From Paenarthrobacter nitroguajacolicus JCM 14115 (GTDB lineage: Bacteria > Actinomycetota > Actinomycetes > Actinomycetales > Micrococcaceae), in assembly GCA_001313365.1 (NCBI GenBank), contig BBFS01000006.1:1-64000 (forward strand): DNA of 64,000 bases. Reading direction: 5' to 3'. A program made the translations under genes and the position numbers. This document shows, one piece after another, positions 1-10,896 of the stretch (position 1 is its first letter; every line of letters begins with the position of its first letter). The notes under the pieces are model-generated. The model was not told the origin of the DNA, did not search any database, and saw nothing but the letters and a program-made list of their open reading frames with translations.

Positions 1-1
1 C

Positions 2-1326
2 CATAGCGCTGCAGTCCGCACGCCGTATTCTGCGCACGTGCGTGCAGCATGCCGCGGCCCGGGAACCGTCGGCCCCCCTACCCGTGGCGTCATCGCCTCT
101 CCCGCCCACCGGGCGCTTGCCCACGAGGTCGCGGTGGAGTCGATTGTCCTGCTGAAGAACGAAGCCATCGGCGCGGCGCCGCTGCTGCCGTTGGCTCCCG
201 ATACCCGGCATCTCGCTGTGATCGGACGACTAGCGGCACGAGCGAACCTCGGCGATCATGGCTCCTCCCGTGTAAGGCCCCCTTCCACTGTCTCGCCGCT
301 GCAGGGCCTGCGTGAGGCGCTTCCGGACGTCAGGATCACGACCACGAACGGTCGGAACGAACGCCGCGCGGCCTCGTTGGCGGCCGCCGCGGAGACGGCG
401 ATCGTCGTCGTCGGCCTGGACCAGCACGACGAGGGCGAGTCCGTCGTCACTGGCGGTGTAGACGTGGGCGTGCTCGGACGGGAGTTTCGCTCAGGCCCTC
501 TCCGTCGGGTTCTCATCGGCCTTGCACACCTGGCCTCCCGCTTCGTCCGAGGCGGCGACCGCAGCTCGCTTAACTTGCGCCCGTCGGACGAGCGGCTCAT
601 TCACGCGGTCGTCGCCGCGAACCCCCGGACCGTCGTCGTACTAATCAGCGGCAGTGCAATCCTCACGGAAACGTGGCGAGACCGCGTGCCAGCTCTCCTC
701 CTCGCTTGGTACGGGGGGGGTATGGAAGGCGGCCGCGCGCTGGCGAGCGTGCTGACCGGCAGCGAGGAGCCCGGCGGACGTCTGCCCTTTGTGCTGCCAA
801 CGGACGTCGCGCACTTACCGTTTTTCGACTCCGCGGCAAAGTCCGTTGTCTATGACGACCAATGGGGTCAGCGCCGGCTCGACGCCAAGGGGGGGCATAC
901 GCCCGCGTTCCCGTTCGGGTTCGGCCTGGGCTACACCACGATCGAGCATCGGCTTCTCCACCATACGTTCGACAACACAGGAGGACATGCGGACGTGCTC
1001 GTAACGAACACGGGCTGCCGCAAAGGTTCCACCGTTGTTCAGATCTACGCGGCAGATGTATCGCTCCGCAGACCTGTGGCTCAGCTCCTGGGCTTTCGGA
1101 AGGTGACCCTTGAGCCCGGTGCGGAGACCTCCGTGCGGATCGGTTTAGATACGGGTCCCACCCTGCAGCGCGATCCGACGACCCGGTGCTGGTCTTCCCG
1201 TGCGGGGGGGAGTGGGCGCTGCTCGCCAGCCAACACAGTCCGGTCAGCTGGGAGAACGCGGTCCGCTTGCGACTCACAGAGGGTCTGATTGACGAGGCAG
1301 GTACCTCGGACGGCCAGCAGGCGTGA
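2..1326 (+). CDS. Glycoside hydrolase family 3 (beta-glucosidase type), C-terminal part
   Basis: This is the C-terminal half of a GH3 exo-acting glycosidase; the reading frame is open to the window edge, so the N-terminal TIM barrel and nucleophile are missing. Visible parts are the end of the barrel (ESIVLLKNE), the (alpha/beta)6 sandwich domain with the GH3 signature around WYGGGMEGGRAL, and the fibronectin-III-like tail after FPFGFGLGYT. The frame changes near 1170: downstream the frame reading GEWALLASQHS continues to the TGA at 1324-1326. G runs at 711-718 and 889-895 each add one Gly to conserved motifs and look like artefacts. The gene faces the glycosyltransferase at 1349 tail to tail. 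Family is confident, substrate is not. Confidence 0.85.
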
Positions 1327-1348
1327 TGCCGAAAGAGGGCCCGGCCAG

Positions 1349-2812
1349 TTACCCGTGAAGGTCGCGGAATGGTGCCAACGGCCCTTCGACACGGACAGGC
1401 AGCGCGTCGTCGCCCCGAAGCATAGCGCGAAGCAACCGACGCTCCTCCCAATGGAGCAGCAGGGACGCTTGGCCTGGCCGCAGCACCAAGTCTCCGTCCG
1501 ACGTAGCGTACCGCTTCTGCAGGTCCGCCAATTCCTCCTCCTGCAGCAGTGCAACCGTGCAGCCTGAAGCCTGGTCGACCAGGCGGACCAAAGAGGACGG
1601 CCCCGTGAGGTCGGTGGCGACGAAGCGCTGCTCGCTGGCGGCAAGAATAGTCCTTTGCGCCGCCCGCGTCACAACCAATGGACGGGATGGCCCGCCCAGC
1701 AGGTCGTTTAGAACGTCGGCCGCGGCGTCAGGGCGGCCTGTCCTCTGCGCCGCCGCCTGCATCATCTGTAGGCGGCCGGGCTCGCGCAGTACCTCATCGA
1801 TCTTCCAGCCGATCGTTGCGGCGGCGTTGCAGCGGACGGCCGCGCCCTGCTCCATGAGGTAATCCCCGTTGCGCACTTCCTGACCAGGGATCGGATTCAC
1901 AAGAACCATGGGGAGCCCCCCCGCAGCCATGCACTCGGACGCCGAGAGCCCGCCGGGCTTGCCCACGAACAAGTCGGCGCGCTGCAGTAGCTGCGGCATT
2001 TCGGTCGTGAAGCCAAGAACGCTGTAGCGGTCGCCAGCCGACGCACGAGTGCCTCAATACGCTGCCGCAACGCAACGTTGTGTCCGCACACGACCGTGGC
2101 CGTGAACGCCGAGCGCATATGCATCGTCTGCCGCACCACCGCGACAGCGTAGTCGCCACCGGTCGCGCCCGCCGAGATGAGCAGCATGGGCGGCTTGTTG
2201 GCATCGCGCACGGGCGCTGGACTGAGCTGTTTGTTAATCGGGATTCCCGTGGCAGCGATACGGTCGGCAGGAAGGCCGAGCGCCATCAGCTCCACCTTTC
2301 CTTCCTCCTGGCCACGAAGATCTTATGGAACGCGCCCGAGAGCGACAAGCTTGGAAGTCGTAGTCGGTGGTCACCACAGCTGTCTTCGCCTCGACCACGC
2401 CGCGAAGAAGCAGCGAGGCCAACAACTGGGCAGGGAGGAAGTGCGTGCACACAATCGCGGTCGGTCGGAAGCGCTTGATGGCACTGACGACCGGGCTGGC
2501 GTTCACCCGCGTCCAAGGGTCGATCGGGCCACGCCGCCGGAATGGCGGGTTGCTGATGTCATAGCCCCACTCGACCAGCCAAGGCAGGTCCTCCACCAGG
2601 ACGAAATAGCCCTTTCCCAGCAGTGCGCGGTAGAGCACGCTGCTCACCTGCAGCACGTCCAGCACCTGCACCTCGGCGACGTCAGCGCGTGCGGCACATG
2701 CTTGCTGCACCGCCGCCGCGGCGCTGTTATGCCCCGATCCAACGCCTGCTGACAAGATTAGTACGCGCTCCCCTCTGGCCGTGCCTGAGCCCCGTGCCGA
2801 CGTTGTGCGCAT
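1349..2812 (-). CDS. MGDG-synthase/UgtP-like diacylglycerol glycosyltransferase (GT28 type)
   Basis: Predicted membrane-associated glycosyltransferase that moves a sugar from a nucleotide donor to diacylglycerol, making glycolipid. The N-terminal region has the MGDG-synthase signature (GVGSGHNSAAAAVQQA, near residue 23) followed by VLDVLQVSSVLYR. The C-terminal Rossmann half carries the donor-site segment GKPGGLSASECMAAGGLPMV and NPIPGQEVRNGDYL. The gene is split by two frameshifts (near 2030 and 2350); about 488 codons in total. After the usual end of the fold there is an extension of roughly 100 residues (from about 1690 down to 1349) that I do not recognise. The ATG at 2812 has no strong ribosome site. 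It lies about 115 bases downstream of the diacylglycerol kinase on the same strand, so both may act on the same lipid. Confidence 0.75.
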
Positions 2813-2928
2813 GAGGAGAGGCTAGCAGGCTGCATCTCCTTGGGGGGGGCGGGAGTAGCTGTGGACTTCCGGGCCGCGGAGCCCAGCAGCTTTTCTTCCG
2901 GAATCAGGCAGTGGTGCCGCCAGTAGCG

Positions 2929-3895
2929 TCAGATGGTTGTAAGAGCGTGTTTGGCGCTTTCGACCAAGACGTGGGTGTTGGCTGGCACATGAACTACTTC
3001 CCCCCCATCAATCTGACAAGGAATGGGGTTCCGCGTGGTGAAGGCATAACTGCTCACACTGGGCTGGCGTCCGAGCCCCAAGGTGACCGCGCGCAGGGTC
3101 ATCAAGGCTATCCTCCAGCGTCCGGAGTGGGGGGGCAGGGTCACAACTTCGAATTGACCGTCATTGGGGGGGTTGTTCTTCTCGCTTACGGTTCCGTACT
3201 TGGCCATGCGTGAGATGTTTGCCAAGACCAGGCTGTCGAACTGTGCGGTTGCACCGTCTGCGCGCTCGAGCTCAAACGGCTTCAGACTGGAGAGCGTTCT
3301 GGTCACGGAGAGAAGCTCAAGTATTTTGCCTTTCCCGCCCTTTTCGATGCCGATTGCCATTAAGGGGGGGTCAGCCCAAACCCTATGTACGAGTGGGCAT
3401 ACTGGACCCGCTGTCCTCTTTCTCCCGTTAGTGTGATGCGCAGCAGATCCATTCGACGGACAGAACCTTCACGGATCGCCTCCGTCAGCTGCCTCAACGG
3501 CATGCTCCTGAAATGGTCGTTGGCGTTACCCGCCGGGAGCACGGTGCACACTGCACGCGTCGAAGACGCGTCCATCACCCCGTTGACGACCTCGTTGTAC
3601 CCTCCGTCCCCACTGATCGAAATGAGGAGCGGAGATCCGGTCGTGGCCGCTGAACGGGCAAGATCGCGGGCGTGCCCCGCGAACGCCGTCGGCAGCGTCT
3701 CAACCGTCAAATCGGGCAGCGCGGCGAGCAGTTCCTGCTCAAGGGAGGCGATCCGCGTTCCCATGCCGGCTCGGTCCGGATTGAAGATCAGGACCACCCT
3801 GTCGAAATGTGGCGCAAGAGCGTCACTCCCCACGTCTGCCCTCCCAAAGCCCCCCCTTGCAACCACCGGTCGCGACCGTCCGTGCGAATAGATAT
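2929..3895 (-). CDS. Diacylglycerol kinase family lipid kinase (DAGK catalytic domain)
   Basis: Predicted ATP-dependent lipid kinase of the DgkB/YegS/sphingosine-kinase family, acting on diacylglycerol or a related lipid at the membrane. The N-terminal beta-strand and Asn (VVLIFNPDRAG) are followed by the nucleotide-binding motif SGDGGYNEVVNG, a variant of the usual GGDGT-x-x-EV-x-NG, and by LPAGNANDHFR (usually LPxGTxNDfA). The C-terminal beta-sandwich runs from YIGFGLTPLMAIG to the TGA at 2929-2931. A frameshift in a 7-base C run at 3362-3368 splits the two halves; five Cs would join them. The start is unclear because another G/C run lies at about 3847, so 3895 is only an approximate limit. 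Confidence 0.75.
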
Positions 3896-4170
3896 CCAGC
3901 TTAACCTTCCACCCGTAGTCCTGGTTCGGGTGTACTCCGCTCGAGCAGGGCCGGGGCGGAGAGCCGATATTGCCACGTTCGTGTCGAAGGACACGCGCGG
4001 GAAAGGTGGTGGCACTAAGTGCAGTGCGTCTCTGGACACTGGTTCGGGTTTGCATGGAATCCGGTGGACGTATTACTGTCTTGCTACTAAACCGGTATGG
4101 GCGACAGAAGCCCGGAGAGGAGGAGCGCATCACCGCTGACCAATCCAAGCACCACGTCCCATTTCCGTTG
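3896..4170. other. Intergenic region without a recognisable gene
   Basis: About 275 bases between the kinase start on the minus strand and the hairpin at 4171. The open frames here on both strands show no family resemblance, and the minus-strand frame running through to 4556 is the antisense shadow of the reductase. Promoter elements for the kinase presumably lie here but I cannot pick them out. Confidence 0.4.
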
Positions 4171-4193
4171 AAAGCCCCTTCCGGGGGGGCTTT
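4171..4193 (+). terminator. Stem-loop, probable transcription terminator
   Basis: The arm AAAGCCCC (4171-4178), loop TTCC, then a 7-base G run and CTTT (4183-4193). The stem is perfect if the G run is four bases long, which makes this site one of the best indications that G runs are over-called here. A short pyrimidine stretch follows. It would insulate the desaturase operon from upstream transcription. Confidence 0.55.
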
Positions 4194-4230
4194 CCCTATG
4201 TCTGACAGTAATTCGGGGGGGGCGAAGGGT

Positions 4231-4250
4231 ATCGTAAGCATGCTTATGAT
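4231..4250. promoter_or_regulatory. 20-bp inverted repeat upstream of the desaturase operon
   Basis: Ten-base arms around a perfect 12-base core TAAGCATGCTTA (4235-4246); nine of the ten arm pairs match over the whole element. It lies about 75 bases before the reductase ATG, where an operator would be expected. TetR-family regulators often bind sites of this size, and the mycobacterial desA3 system is known to be TetR-controlled, but no regulator gene is adjacent here. Confidence 0.45.
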
Positions 4251-4323
4251 ATTCGGTAGTTTGTATGTCCCGACAGATTCGGTCGGGGGGGTCTTGGTTC
4301 TCTGTCGTTGTGAGGAGTAGTCC

Positions 4324-5437
4324 ATGGTCAGCTTTCGGCCCCTGGCCCGCATCGCCGCGGTTTTGACCACCCCCCCGCTTGCGCCGGAAGACGTTCTGGC
4401 CCTGTTCAATCCGGTGTATTCGTCCCGGCAGTTACGCGGGATCGTGACCAGGGTCGTCCAGGAAACTGCGCAGTCGGCCACTATTTTCTTCCGTCCCGGC
4501 CGCGGCTGGCACGCCCACCTCGCGGGCCAGTGGGCGAGGATCGGCGTCGATCTCAACGGGGGGGTCCGCCAATGGCGTTCCTATTCACTGAGCGCGCCGG
4601 CGGGCAAGGATCCGGCCATCACCGTCACTGACGTCGGGTCCGTGTCAGGGACCCTGGTCCGGAAGACCAGGGTTGGTGACGTCCTTTTTCTGGCTCCGCC
4701 TCAGGGCGACTTTGTCCTCCCGGAGCACCCCCCCGTTCACTCCTCATGCTCACTGCGGGAAGCGGCATCACACCCGTCATGTCGATGATTCGGACACTTG
4801 TCCCAAGCCGCCCCCGACGCAGACGTTGTGCTGATCCATTCCTCCCGCGACGAAGGCGACAGTATCTTCCGCGAGGAACTGGCTGAACTTGCTGATCAAT
4901 TTCCCAATTTCCGCTTGGTGCAGTGGCACACCAACGGCCGCGGCCGCATGGACTTCACATCCACGGCCGTCCTGGAAGAGGTCTGCCCGGACTGGCGTGA
5001 CAGGGCCGCGTATGCGTGCGGCCCTGAGTCTTTCCTGGATGACGCCGAAGCTATGTGGAATCACGCAGCGTTGACTGCTGTGGCCACATCAGGCGAGGAA
5101 ACCAATGGTGGAACAGGCCACGGCTCGCTCACTATCGAACGATTCAGCACCGAGCTCCTGGGAGGCGAAGGCAGCGAAGGTGGCGTGGTCACGTTCGAAG
5201 CTTCCGACCGCGAGGTTATGGCCGACGGCGGGGTCCCCCCCATCCTCGATGTCGGCGAGGACGCAGGGGTGCTGATGCCCAGCGGCTGTCGCATGGGCAT
5301 TTGTCATAGCTGTCTGACTCCTTTGCTCGCCGGAAGGGTCCGCGACCTTCGCACCGGTGAGATTCATGGGGCGCCCGGGGGAACTTATCCAAACCTGTGT
5401 CTCGGCAGCCGCCGGGCCCGTCAACCTCGAAATCTGA
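4324..5437 (+). CDS. Ferredoxin reductase / 2Fe-2S electron donor for fatty acid desaturase
   Basis: Flavin and iron-sulfur oxidoreductase that passes electrons from NAD(P)H to the desaturase encoded next, like mycobacterial Rv3230c with DesA3. Order of parts: FAD-binding barrel (RQWRSYSLSAP, about residue 80; the RxYS motif), NAD-binding domain (LTAGSGITPVMSM and YACGPESF), and a C-terminal plant-type ferredoxin with Cys ligands in PSGCRMGICHSCLTP and TCVSAAAG. The start ATG has GAGGAG six bases upstream. Two frameshifts: one near 4745, and one in the five-G run near 5376, after which the frame reads PGELIQTCVS and ends at 5435-5437. The next ATG follows after 13 bases, indicating one operon. 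Confidence 0.88.
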
Positions 5438-5450
5438 GGAGTACAACCGC

Positions 5451-6622
5451 ATGTCAGTAGTTTCAGCCAAAAGGTCCGCCGCCGCCGTCGAACCCAAGAC
5501 ACGTCCTGGTGCGCTTGCCGATGGGGGGGGCAGGCCCACGGTGCGGCCACCGGCAGCCGCACATCTGAGCGACGAGCAAGTGGCCCAGCTGGGCCGTGAG
5601 CTCGATGCGCTCCGTGACGAGATCCTTGCCAAGCGGGGCTCCAGCGACGCCGCCTACATCAGGCGCATGATCAAGATCCAGCGAGGGTTGGAAATCTCCG
5701 GTCGTGCGGCGCTGCTTGTAGGCAGGAACAAGGCCGCCTGGTTCACCGGCACAACACTCCTCAGCGTGGCAAAAATCCTGGAAAACATGGAACTTGGCCA
5801 CAACATCCTCCATGGCCAGTGGGACTGGATGCGCGACCCGGACATCCACTCCACCACGTGGGAGTGGGACTTCGTTACCCCGTCGCGGTCGTGGCAGCAT
5901 ACGCACAACGATCTCCATCACCGCTGGACCAACGTAGTTGGCAAGGACCGCGACGTCGGTTACAACCTTTTGCGCATGGACCCGATCAGGAGTGGAAGCC
6001 TTCAACCTGGGAAATCCTCTCTACAACGCCTTGCTTGCACCCGTTTTCGAATGGGGGGGCATCGCCATCTACGACTTGGAGATCCCCCGAGTACAAGGAA
6101 GGCCTGAAATCCAAGGAGGCCATGAACAAGGACCTCAAAGCGCTGGGGGGGCGGAAGGCACTTAAGCAGTTCGCCAAGGACTATGCAGCCACCCCGGCTC
6201 TGGCCATGCTGTCGGTTCAGGGAAGCAAGCCTCTATGGCACGCTCGCTGCCAATGCCATCCGCAACGTCTGGCCCATGCGGTCATCTTTTGCGGCCACTT
6301 TCCCGAAGGAACGGATACGTTCACCGAGGAAATGGTGGAAGGCGAGACGCGCGGCGACTGGTATGTGCGTCAGATGATCGGCTCCGCCAACATCTCGGGG
6401 CCGTGGTTCATGCACCTTATGACAGGGAACCTGTCGCACCAGATCGAGCACCACCTCTTCCCCCCCGACCTTCCTTCCAACCGCTACGCCGAGATCGCAC
6501 CCAAGGTCCGCGATATCTGCGAACGTTACGGCCTGAAGTACACCACCGGACCGTTGCCGAAGCAGGTCGGCTCCGCGTGGGCTAAAGTCTTCAAGCTTGC
6601 CCTGCCCCCCCCAAGGCAGTAG
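5451..6622 (+). CDS. Membrane fatty acid desaturase (DesA3-like acyl-CoA delta-9 type)
   Basis: Di-iron membrane enzyme that introduces a double bond into fatty acyl chains using electrons from the upstream reductase. All three histidine boxes are visible: GHNILHG (around residue 122), HTHNDLHHRW (around 152), and HQIEHHLF near the C-terminus. Frameshifts near 5985 and around 6100-6270 break the middle. In the last box the family sequence is HHLFPDLPSNRY; here a 7-base C run (6460-6466) inserts one extra Pro. The start ATG has GAGGAG nine bases upstream. Delta-9 specificity and stearoyl-CoA use are inferred from the pairing with the reductase. About 390 codons, normal for the family. Confidence 0.88.
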
Positions 6623-6711
6623 AGCCTCGCGGCTACAGTGGACTTGGCAGGGAGTCACTGCGGAGGGTGCCAGCTCCAGGGAAGTGGTACAGGCGGAAAG
6701 CAAGCCCCCCC

Positions 6712-6928
6712 TCAGGAACTCTTTGGTCGTAGCCTCGCTGCGATTCGTTCCAGTGCGTCGTCGACAGGAGCAAATATTGGGGGCAGGTTCAGCCGGGGGG
6801 AGGCGCGTCCGGGTAGCATCAAATGCCTCCATCTGTGCCTCATCAGTGGCTCGCTAAGGCCCGCTTCCAAGGAAGGAATACCTTCCAGCAAGGGGGAGCC
6901 GGGTGGCGATGTCGGGGTGAAACGGCAT
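6712..6928 (-). pseudogene. Remnant of an alpha/beta-hydrolase (esterase) N-terminus
   Basis: An ATG at 6928 with AAGGAA five bases upstream opens a frame beginning MPFHPDIATRLP. Allowing two single-base corrections it continues LLEGIPSLEAGLSEPLMR, AQMEAFDA and PPAEPAPNI, which resembles the N-terminal cap of HSL-type alpha/beta-hydrolases. The frame then runs to a TGA at 6712 after only about 70 codons, and the convergent desaturase ends at 6622, so there is no room for the roughly 300-residue catalytic domain. No GXSXG motif or catalytic triad is present. It is either a truncated relic or a short protein of unknown role. Confidence 0.4.
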
Positions 6929-6955
6929 GGGGTTCCTTTCGGGGGTTTGCAGCTT

Positions 6956-8612
6956 TCAGCCGGCGCTGACGAGGAGGCTAACCCTCACCGCGCTGATGTG
7001 CTTGTCCGAGAGGATCTCGAGGCGCTCATCCCCGTTGAGGAATCGTCCTTCCGTTAACCCGGCGTCTGTTACTACCAACTCCCTCACTGCATCAAACTCA
7101 ATTTCACAACCGGGCTTGTGGAAGTCCACTTGAGCTCCTTGGCCTACCACAATGAACTCGGTGGGACTGATGGCCAGGACCATCCCGAAGGGACGGGCGT
7201 CTCCGGGGGTGGGGCCATGGGTGGCAGCAACGGTTTCTTCCAGGAGTTCAGGCGCGGGAGGAACTCGAACGCCTGCGTCCAGGAGCATTCCTTCGAGGAG
7301 CTTCCTGGAATTTCGAACAGTAATTGCTGTACCCGCCAGTTCCGTGCTGATGGATTCCTCTTGCGGGTCGAGGGCGAAACCGAAAATACGGCCGTCGCGC
7401 TGGGCATCCACGATCTCTGGAGTCAGGGAAGTGATAATGGAGCAGGCGGCGCTGAACTGGTTGCCTTCCCGGCCTTCCTCCACGCCGAAGACGTTGTAGC
7501 CCAAGCCACCAAACCCCCCCAATGGCCAAGAATGCATCCCCGGCCCGGAAACGTGCTTCGGGGGGGATGAAGAGGGGGGGATTGGAAGTGGAGGCGTATT
7601 GCCGCATGACTTCTTCTGAGTTGGGAACATAGATGTCCGGTGCCAGGAAGTCGATGGCCGGCGCCGCGGCACGCCACACCGGAACCATCCCCCGCCGTCG
7701 GTCCGCCGCTTGGGTACTGGCCGGGCAGGTCCTGCCCCCCCGTTGCGGGCCGATCCAGGCGTTTGCGTATGCCGGGAGTGGCAGAACTTCCTTTCCGGCT
7801 GCCGCCAAACCTCCCACAAAGGAAGCAAATCCCCAAGCCATGAACGTCTCTTCGGCAACGGGGGGGTTGTCATCTCCGAAGTGGTCCGCCCAGCTCTTGC
7901 TGCTGTCCGGACTCGAGCCAAGGGCCTGCACAAACTCCTGGTCAAAGGATTCCGGAGCTTGGGAAACCGCAGCAATCAATTTCTCAGGGAGCGGTGCATT
8001 CCAAGCTGCCTCGGCCATTGCGCTGTGGTCTCTTCCTGCACCCAGCAGTCCAACCTCGTTTTCAACCTGGACCATGATGACTGTATGGTCCGGATCGATC
8101 ATGGCCAGATGCCTCATCAGGCAGTATAGGCAGTTCGGTCCGCTTCAAAGAGGTTGTCAGAGAAGACGGACAAGCTTGGCCGCGGCATGGATCCGGGATA
8201 TGAGAAGGGGGGGTCTTGAACGGTTTGACGCCCCTGTCCGCGCGCGGGAAACGTTCCCGATCGGCCCGAACCCAACCGGGGGGGCATACGTGGAGAAAGC
8301 GTTCTTGAAGGCCCCCGAACCAGATCAGTACCAGACGGACGCCGGTGGACCTGGCGTCCTCTACCAACCCGTCCACGTTCGAGAAGTCGAGTTGCCCCTC
8401 CACCGGTTCCGTTTGTTCCCAGGACACGGGAGCGATCACCGTGTTGACCCCTGACGTTGCCAGCTTGTCCCAGATGGGCGACATGTAGCTCCGGTGGGAC
8501 GCACTCGAATTATGCAGTTCACCCCCCCGATGCAAAGAAACGGCTTCTCCTCAACAATGAGCCGGACGTGGCCGCCTGTCCGCTCGAGTCGCGGGAGGTT
8601 CTGGTGTGGCAT
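6956..8612 (-). CDS. GH35-like beta-galactosidase (DUF5597-type)
   Basis: Retaining glycosidase of the GH35 type, last gene of the long minus-strand operon; no signal peptide is seen, so probably cytoplasmic. The start ATG at 8612 is followed by IGGELHNSSASHRSYM, the barrel strand VNTVIAPVSWEQTEP, and LVLIWFG. The acid/base Glu is in VQVENEVG; the likely nucleophile Glu is in LFIPEARF. The C-terminal beta-domain continues to VSLLVSAG at 6956. At least four frameshifts lie in the 7- and 8-base G/C runs between 7500 and 8300. It starts 56 bases after the GH3 stop. It could remove a terminal beta-linked galactose or a similar sugar from the imported glycoside. Confidence 0.8.
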
Positions 8613-8667
8613 GGTGATCAGTCCTTAATGCTTGGGGCGGAATAACTTGGGGGCGGGGCTAGCGGGT

Positions 8668-10896
8668 TCAAGGGCTACTGGCTTCAGGGGGGGAACTGGG
8701 AGTGACCGTCAGGCTGAAGTACTGGGACGTCAGGCCGTTACCAATCTCCACCCGGAAATCGCCCGGCTCCACGACGTATCCGGCACGGTGATCGTTGGTC
8801 CAGAATCCCAGATCATCAAAGCGACGCTCAGTGATACACGCCGTTCTTCTCCAGCCGGTACGAATACTCGTGTGAAGCCCCCGCAACTGCCTGACGGGCC
8901 GGGTCACACTTGCCACGAGGTCGGAAATGCACAGCTGGACGACTTCGTCGCCATCCCGTGTACCGGTGTTGCGGACAACTGTGGTGAAGGAAAGCCTTGT
9001 TCCGGCTCCAAGCTCGTCCAAGGTGACCGAGAGCGTTTGGTCCGCCGATGATTCCAGCTCGAAGGACGTGTAGCTAAGCCCATATCCGAAGCTGAACTGT
9101 GGCCCCCCCATCTCCAAGTCCAGGTACTTCGACTTGAAGTAGTCATCAGTGTTATTGGGGGGGCCGGTCAACCCAACGTCAGGCCGTTTGTGAGCAAGAG
9201 AGCCTCCTGTGCGGGCAGGCCTCCCGGTCGACTCGTGGTTGTAGTAGATGGGAACTTGACCCACTGAGCGCGGGAAGGACATGGGAAGCTTGCCGCCCGG
9301 GTTGACCGCGCCGGTGAGGACATCCGAAATCGCTTTTCCTGCCTCAGTGCCCAGATGCCACGCCACCAGGAGGGCAGGACATCGATCAATCCATTCGCTG
9401 ACCACTAACGGGCGGCCAGTCATGAGGACTACGGCAAAAGGGGGGGTGCCTGAGCCGGCAATGGCCCCCGATCAGTTGTTCCTGGTCTCCGGGGGAGATT
9501 CAATGAACTCCGCGAGCTTGCCTCACCGGAAAGGTCACTGGGTTCTCCCACGGCCACGATCACAAGATCCGCCTCCGCAGCGGCGGCAGCAGCCTCAGCT
9601 TGGAGGCCTGGGTCGGAGTCAAAAAAGGTGGCGCCGGGCAAGGTGGTCACTACGGACTCCGGAAGGGCCGCGGCGAGCGATTCGGCAATTGAGGTGGTGG
9701 TGGGCGAGGCGAAGTACTGCACCCAGGCGCCGAGGTGGTCCTTGCTTTCAGCGTAAGGACCACCACCAGGACGCGTTGTCCCCCCCGGGGCTTCAACGGC
9801 AGGACGTCGGAGTCGTTCTTCAGCAGGACGGTGCAACGCGCGGCAGTGGCCCTGACGGCCTCCAGAGAGGCTTCATCGGGGCCGGTTGCGGCTGCAAGCT
9901 CGTCCACATAAGGGTTGTCGAACAGGCCCAGCGCCTGCTTCAGCCGCAGCACACGGAGCACGGCGTCGTCCAAGCGCGCGGACTCCAGCAGGTCCTCGCG
10001 GATAATCGGCTCACCGTCGATCAGCAATGAGCCGCCCATTTCAACATCGAGACCTGCTGATAGTGCCATGCGCCCGGCGTCGGCAGCGTCTGCGGCGACG
10101 CCATGGTCCACAAGCTCTCCCACGCCACCGGCGTCTGCCACCACAATCCCGCCATGTCCCCCACTGGTTCTTCAGGACATCGGTGAGCATCTCCCGGTTG
10201 GCGTGCATGGGGACGCCGGAGACTGCATTGAAGCTTGCCATGACACTGGCAACTCCTGCTGCGACCGCTACCCTGAAGGGTTCCAGGTACACGTTGTGGA
10301 GCCGTTGGACCGAGATGTCCGTGGTGTTGTAATCGCGTCCTCCTTCCGCGGCACTGTAGCCAACAAAGTGCTTTGCGCAGGCGGCAATGGACGTGTCGGA
10401 GGAAAGATCATTGCCCTGGTACCCCCCGGATCTTGGCCTCCCCGAAGACGGCATTGAGGAACGGGGGGTCTTCGCCAAACCCTTCCACCACGCGTCCCCA
10501 CCGCGGGTCCCGGGACACATCGATCATGGGCGAAAAAGTCCAGTTGACCCCGCTGGACCGGGCTTCTTTGGCAGAGAGCCTGGCATCTGCTGCGGCAACT
10601 TCGGGATCGAAGCTGGCCGCCTGCGCCAAAGGGGTGGGGAAGATGGTGAACTGTCCGTGGACAACGTCCAGGCCGATCAGGAGCGGGATGCCGTGCCGGC
10701 TCTCCTCAACGGCGATCCGCTGGAGGTCATTGGTGGCCTTCGCCGACGGGGGCCAGAAAAGCGCACCGGCACCGCGTCGTGCGAGGTCCCCCCCCGCTTC
10801 TGCGGAGTCAGGCCTCCAGACGATCTGGAGCTGCGCGAGCTTCTCGGCGTAGGTCATTGATGCCAGGATCTGTTCCGGCTGTACTCTAACTTTCAC
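8668..10896 (-). CDS. Glycoside hydrolase family 3 beta-glucosidase (BglX-like)
   Basis: Full-length GH3 enzyme hydrolysing terminal beta-linked glucose or a related sugar. GTG start at 10896. Visible in order: N-terminal barrel (IPLLIGLDVVHGQFTIFPTP, DPRWGRVVEGFGEDP), substrate-binding region SVMASFNAVSGVPMH, the nucleophile Asp expected in VADAGGV near 10140, the barrel end FDNPYVDE, the alpha/beta sandwich with WHLGTEAGKAISDVL, and the fibronectin-III tail after FSFGYGLSYTSFE. About 740 codons, normal for BglX relatives, broken by at least four frameshifts. No signal peptide, so it probably acts on imported glycosides. It overlaps the upstream dehydrogenase by 11 bases. Confidence 0.88.

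Noticed and set aside
3900..4556. Long minus-strand open frame extending the lipid kinase upstream
   Set aside because: It is antisense to the reductase start and has no domain; the family start fits near 3895.
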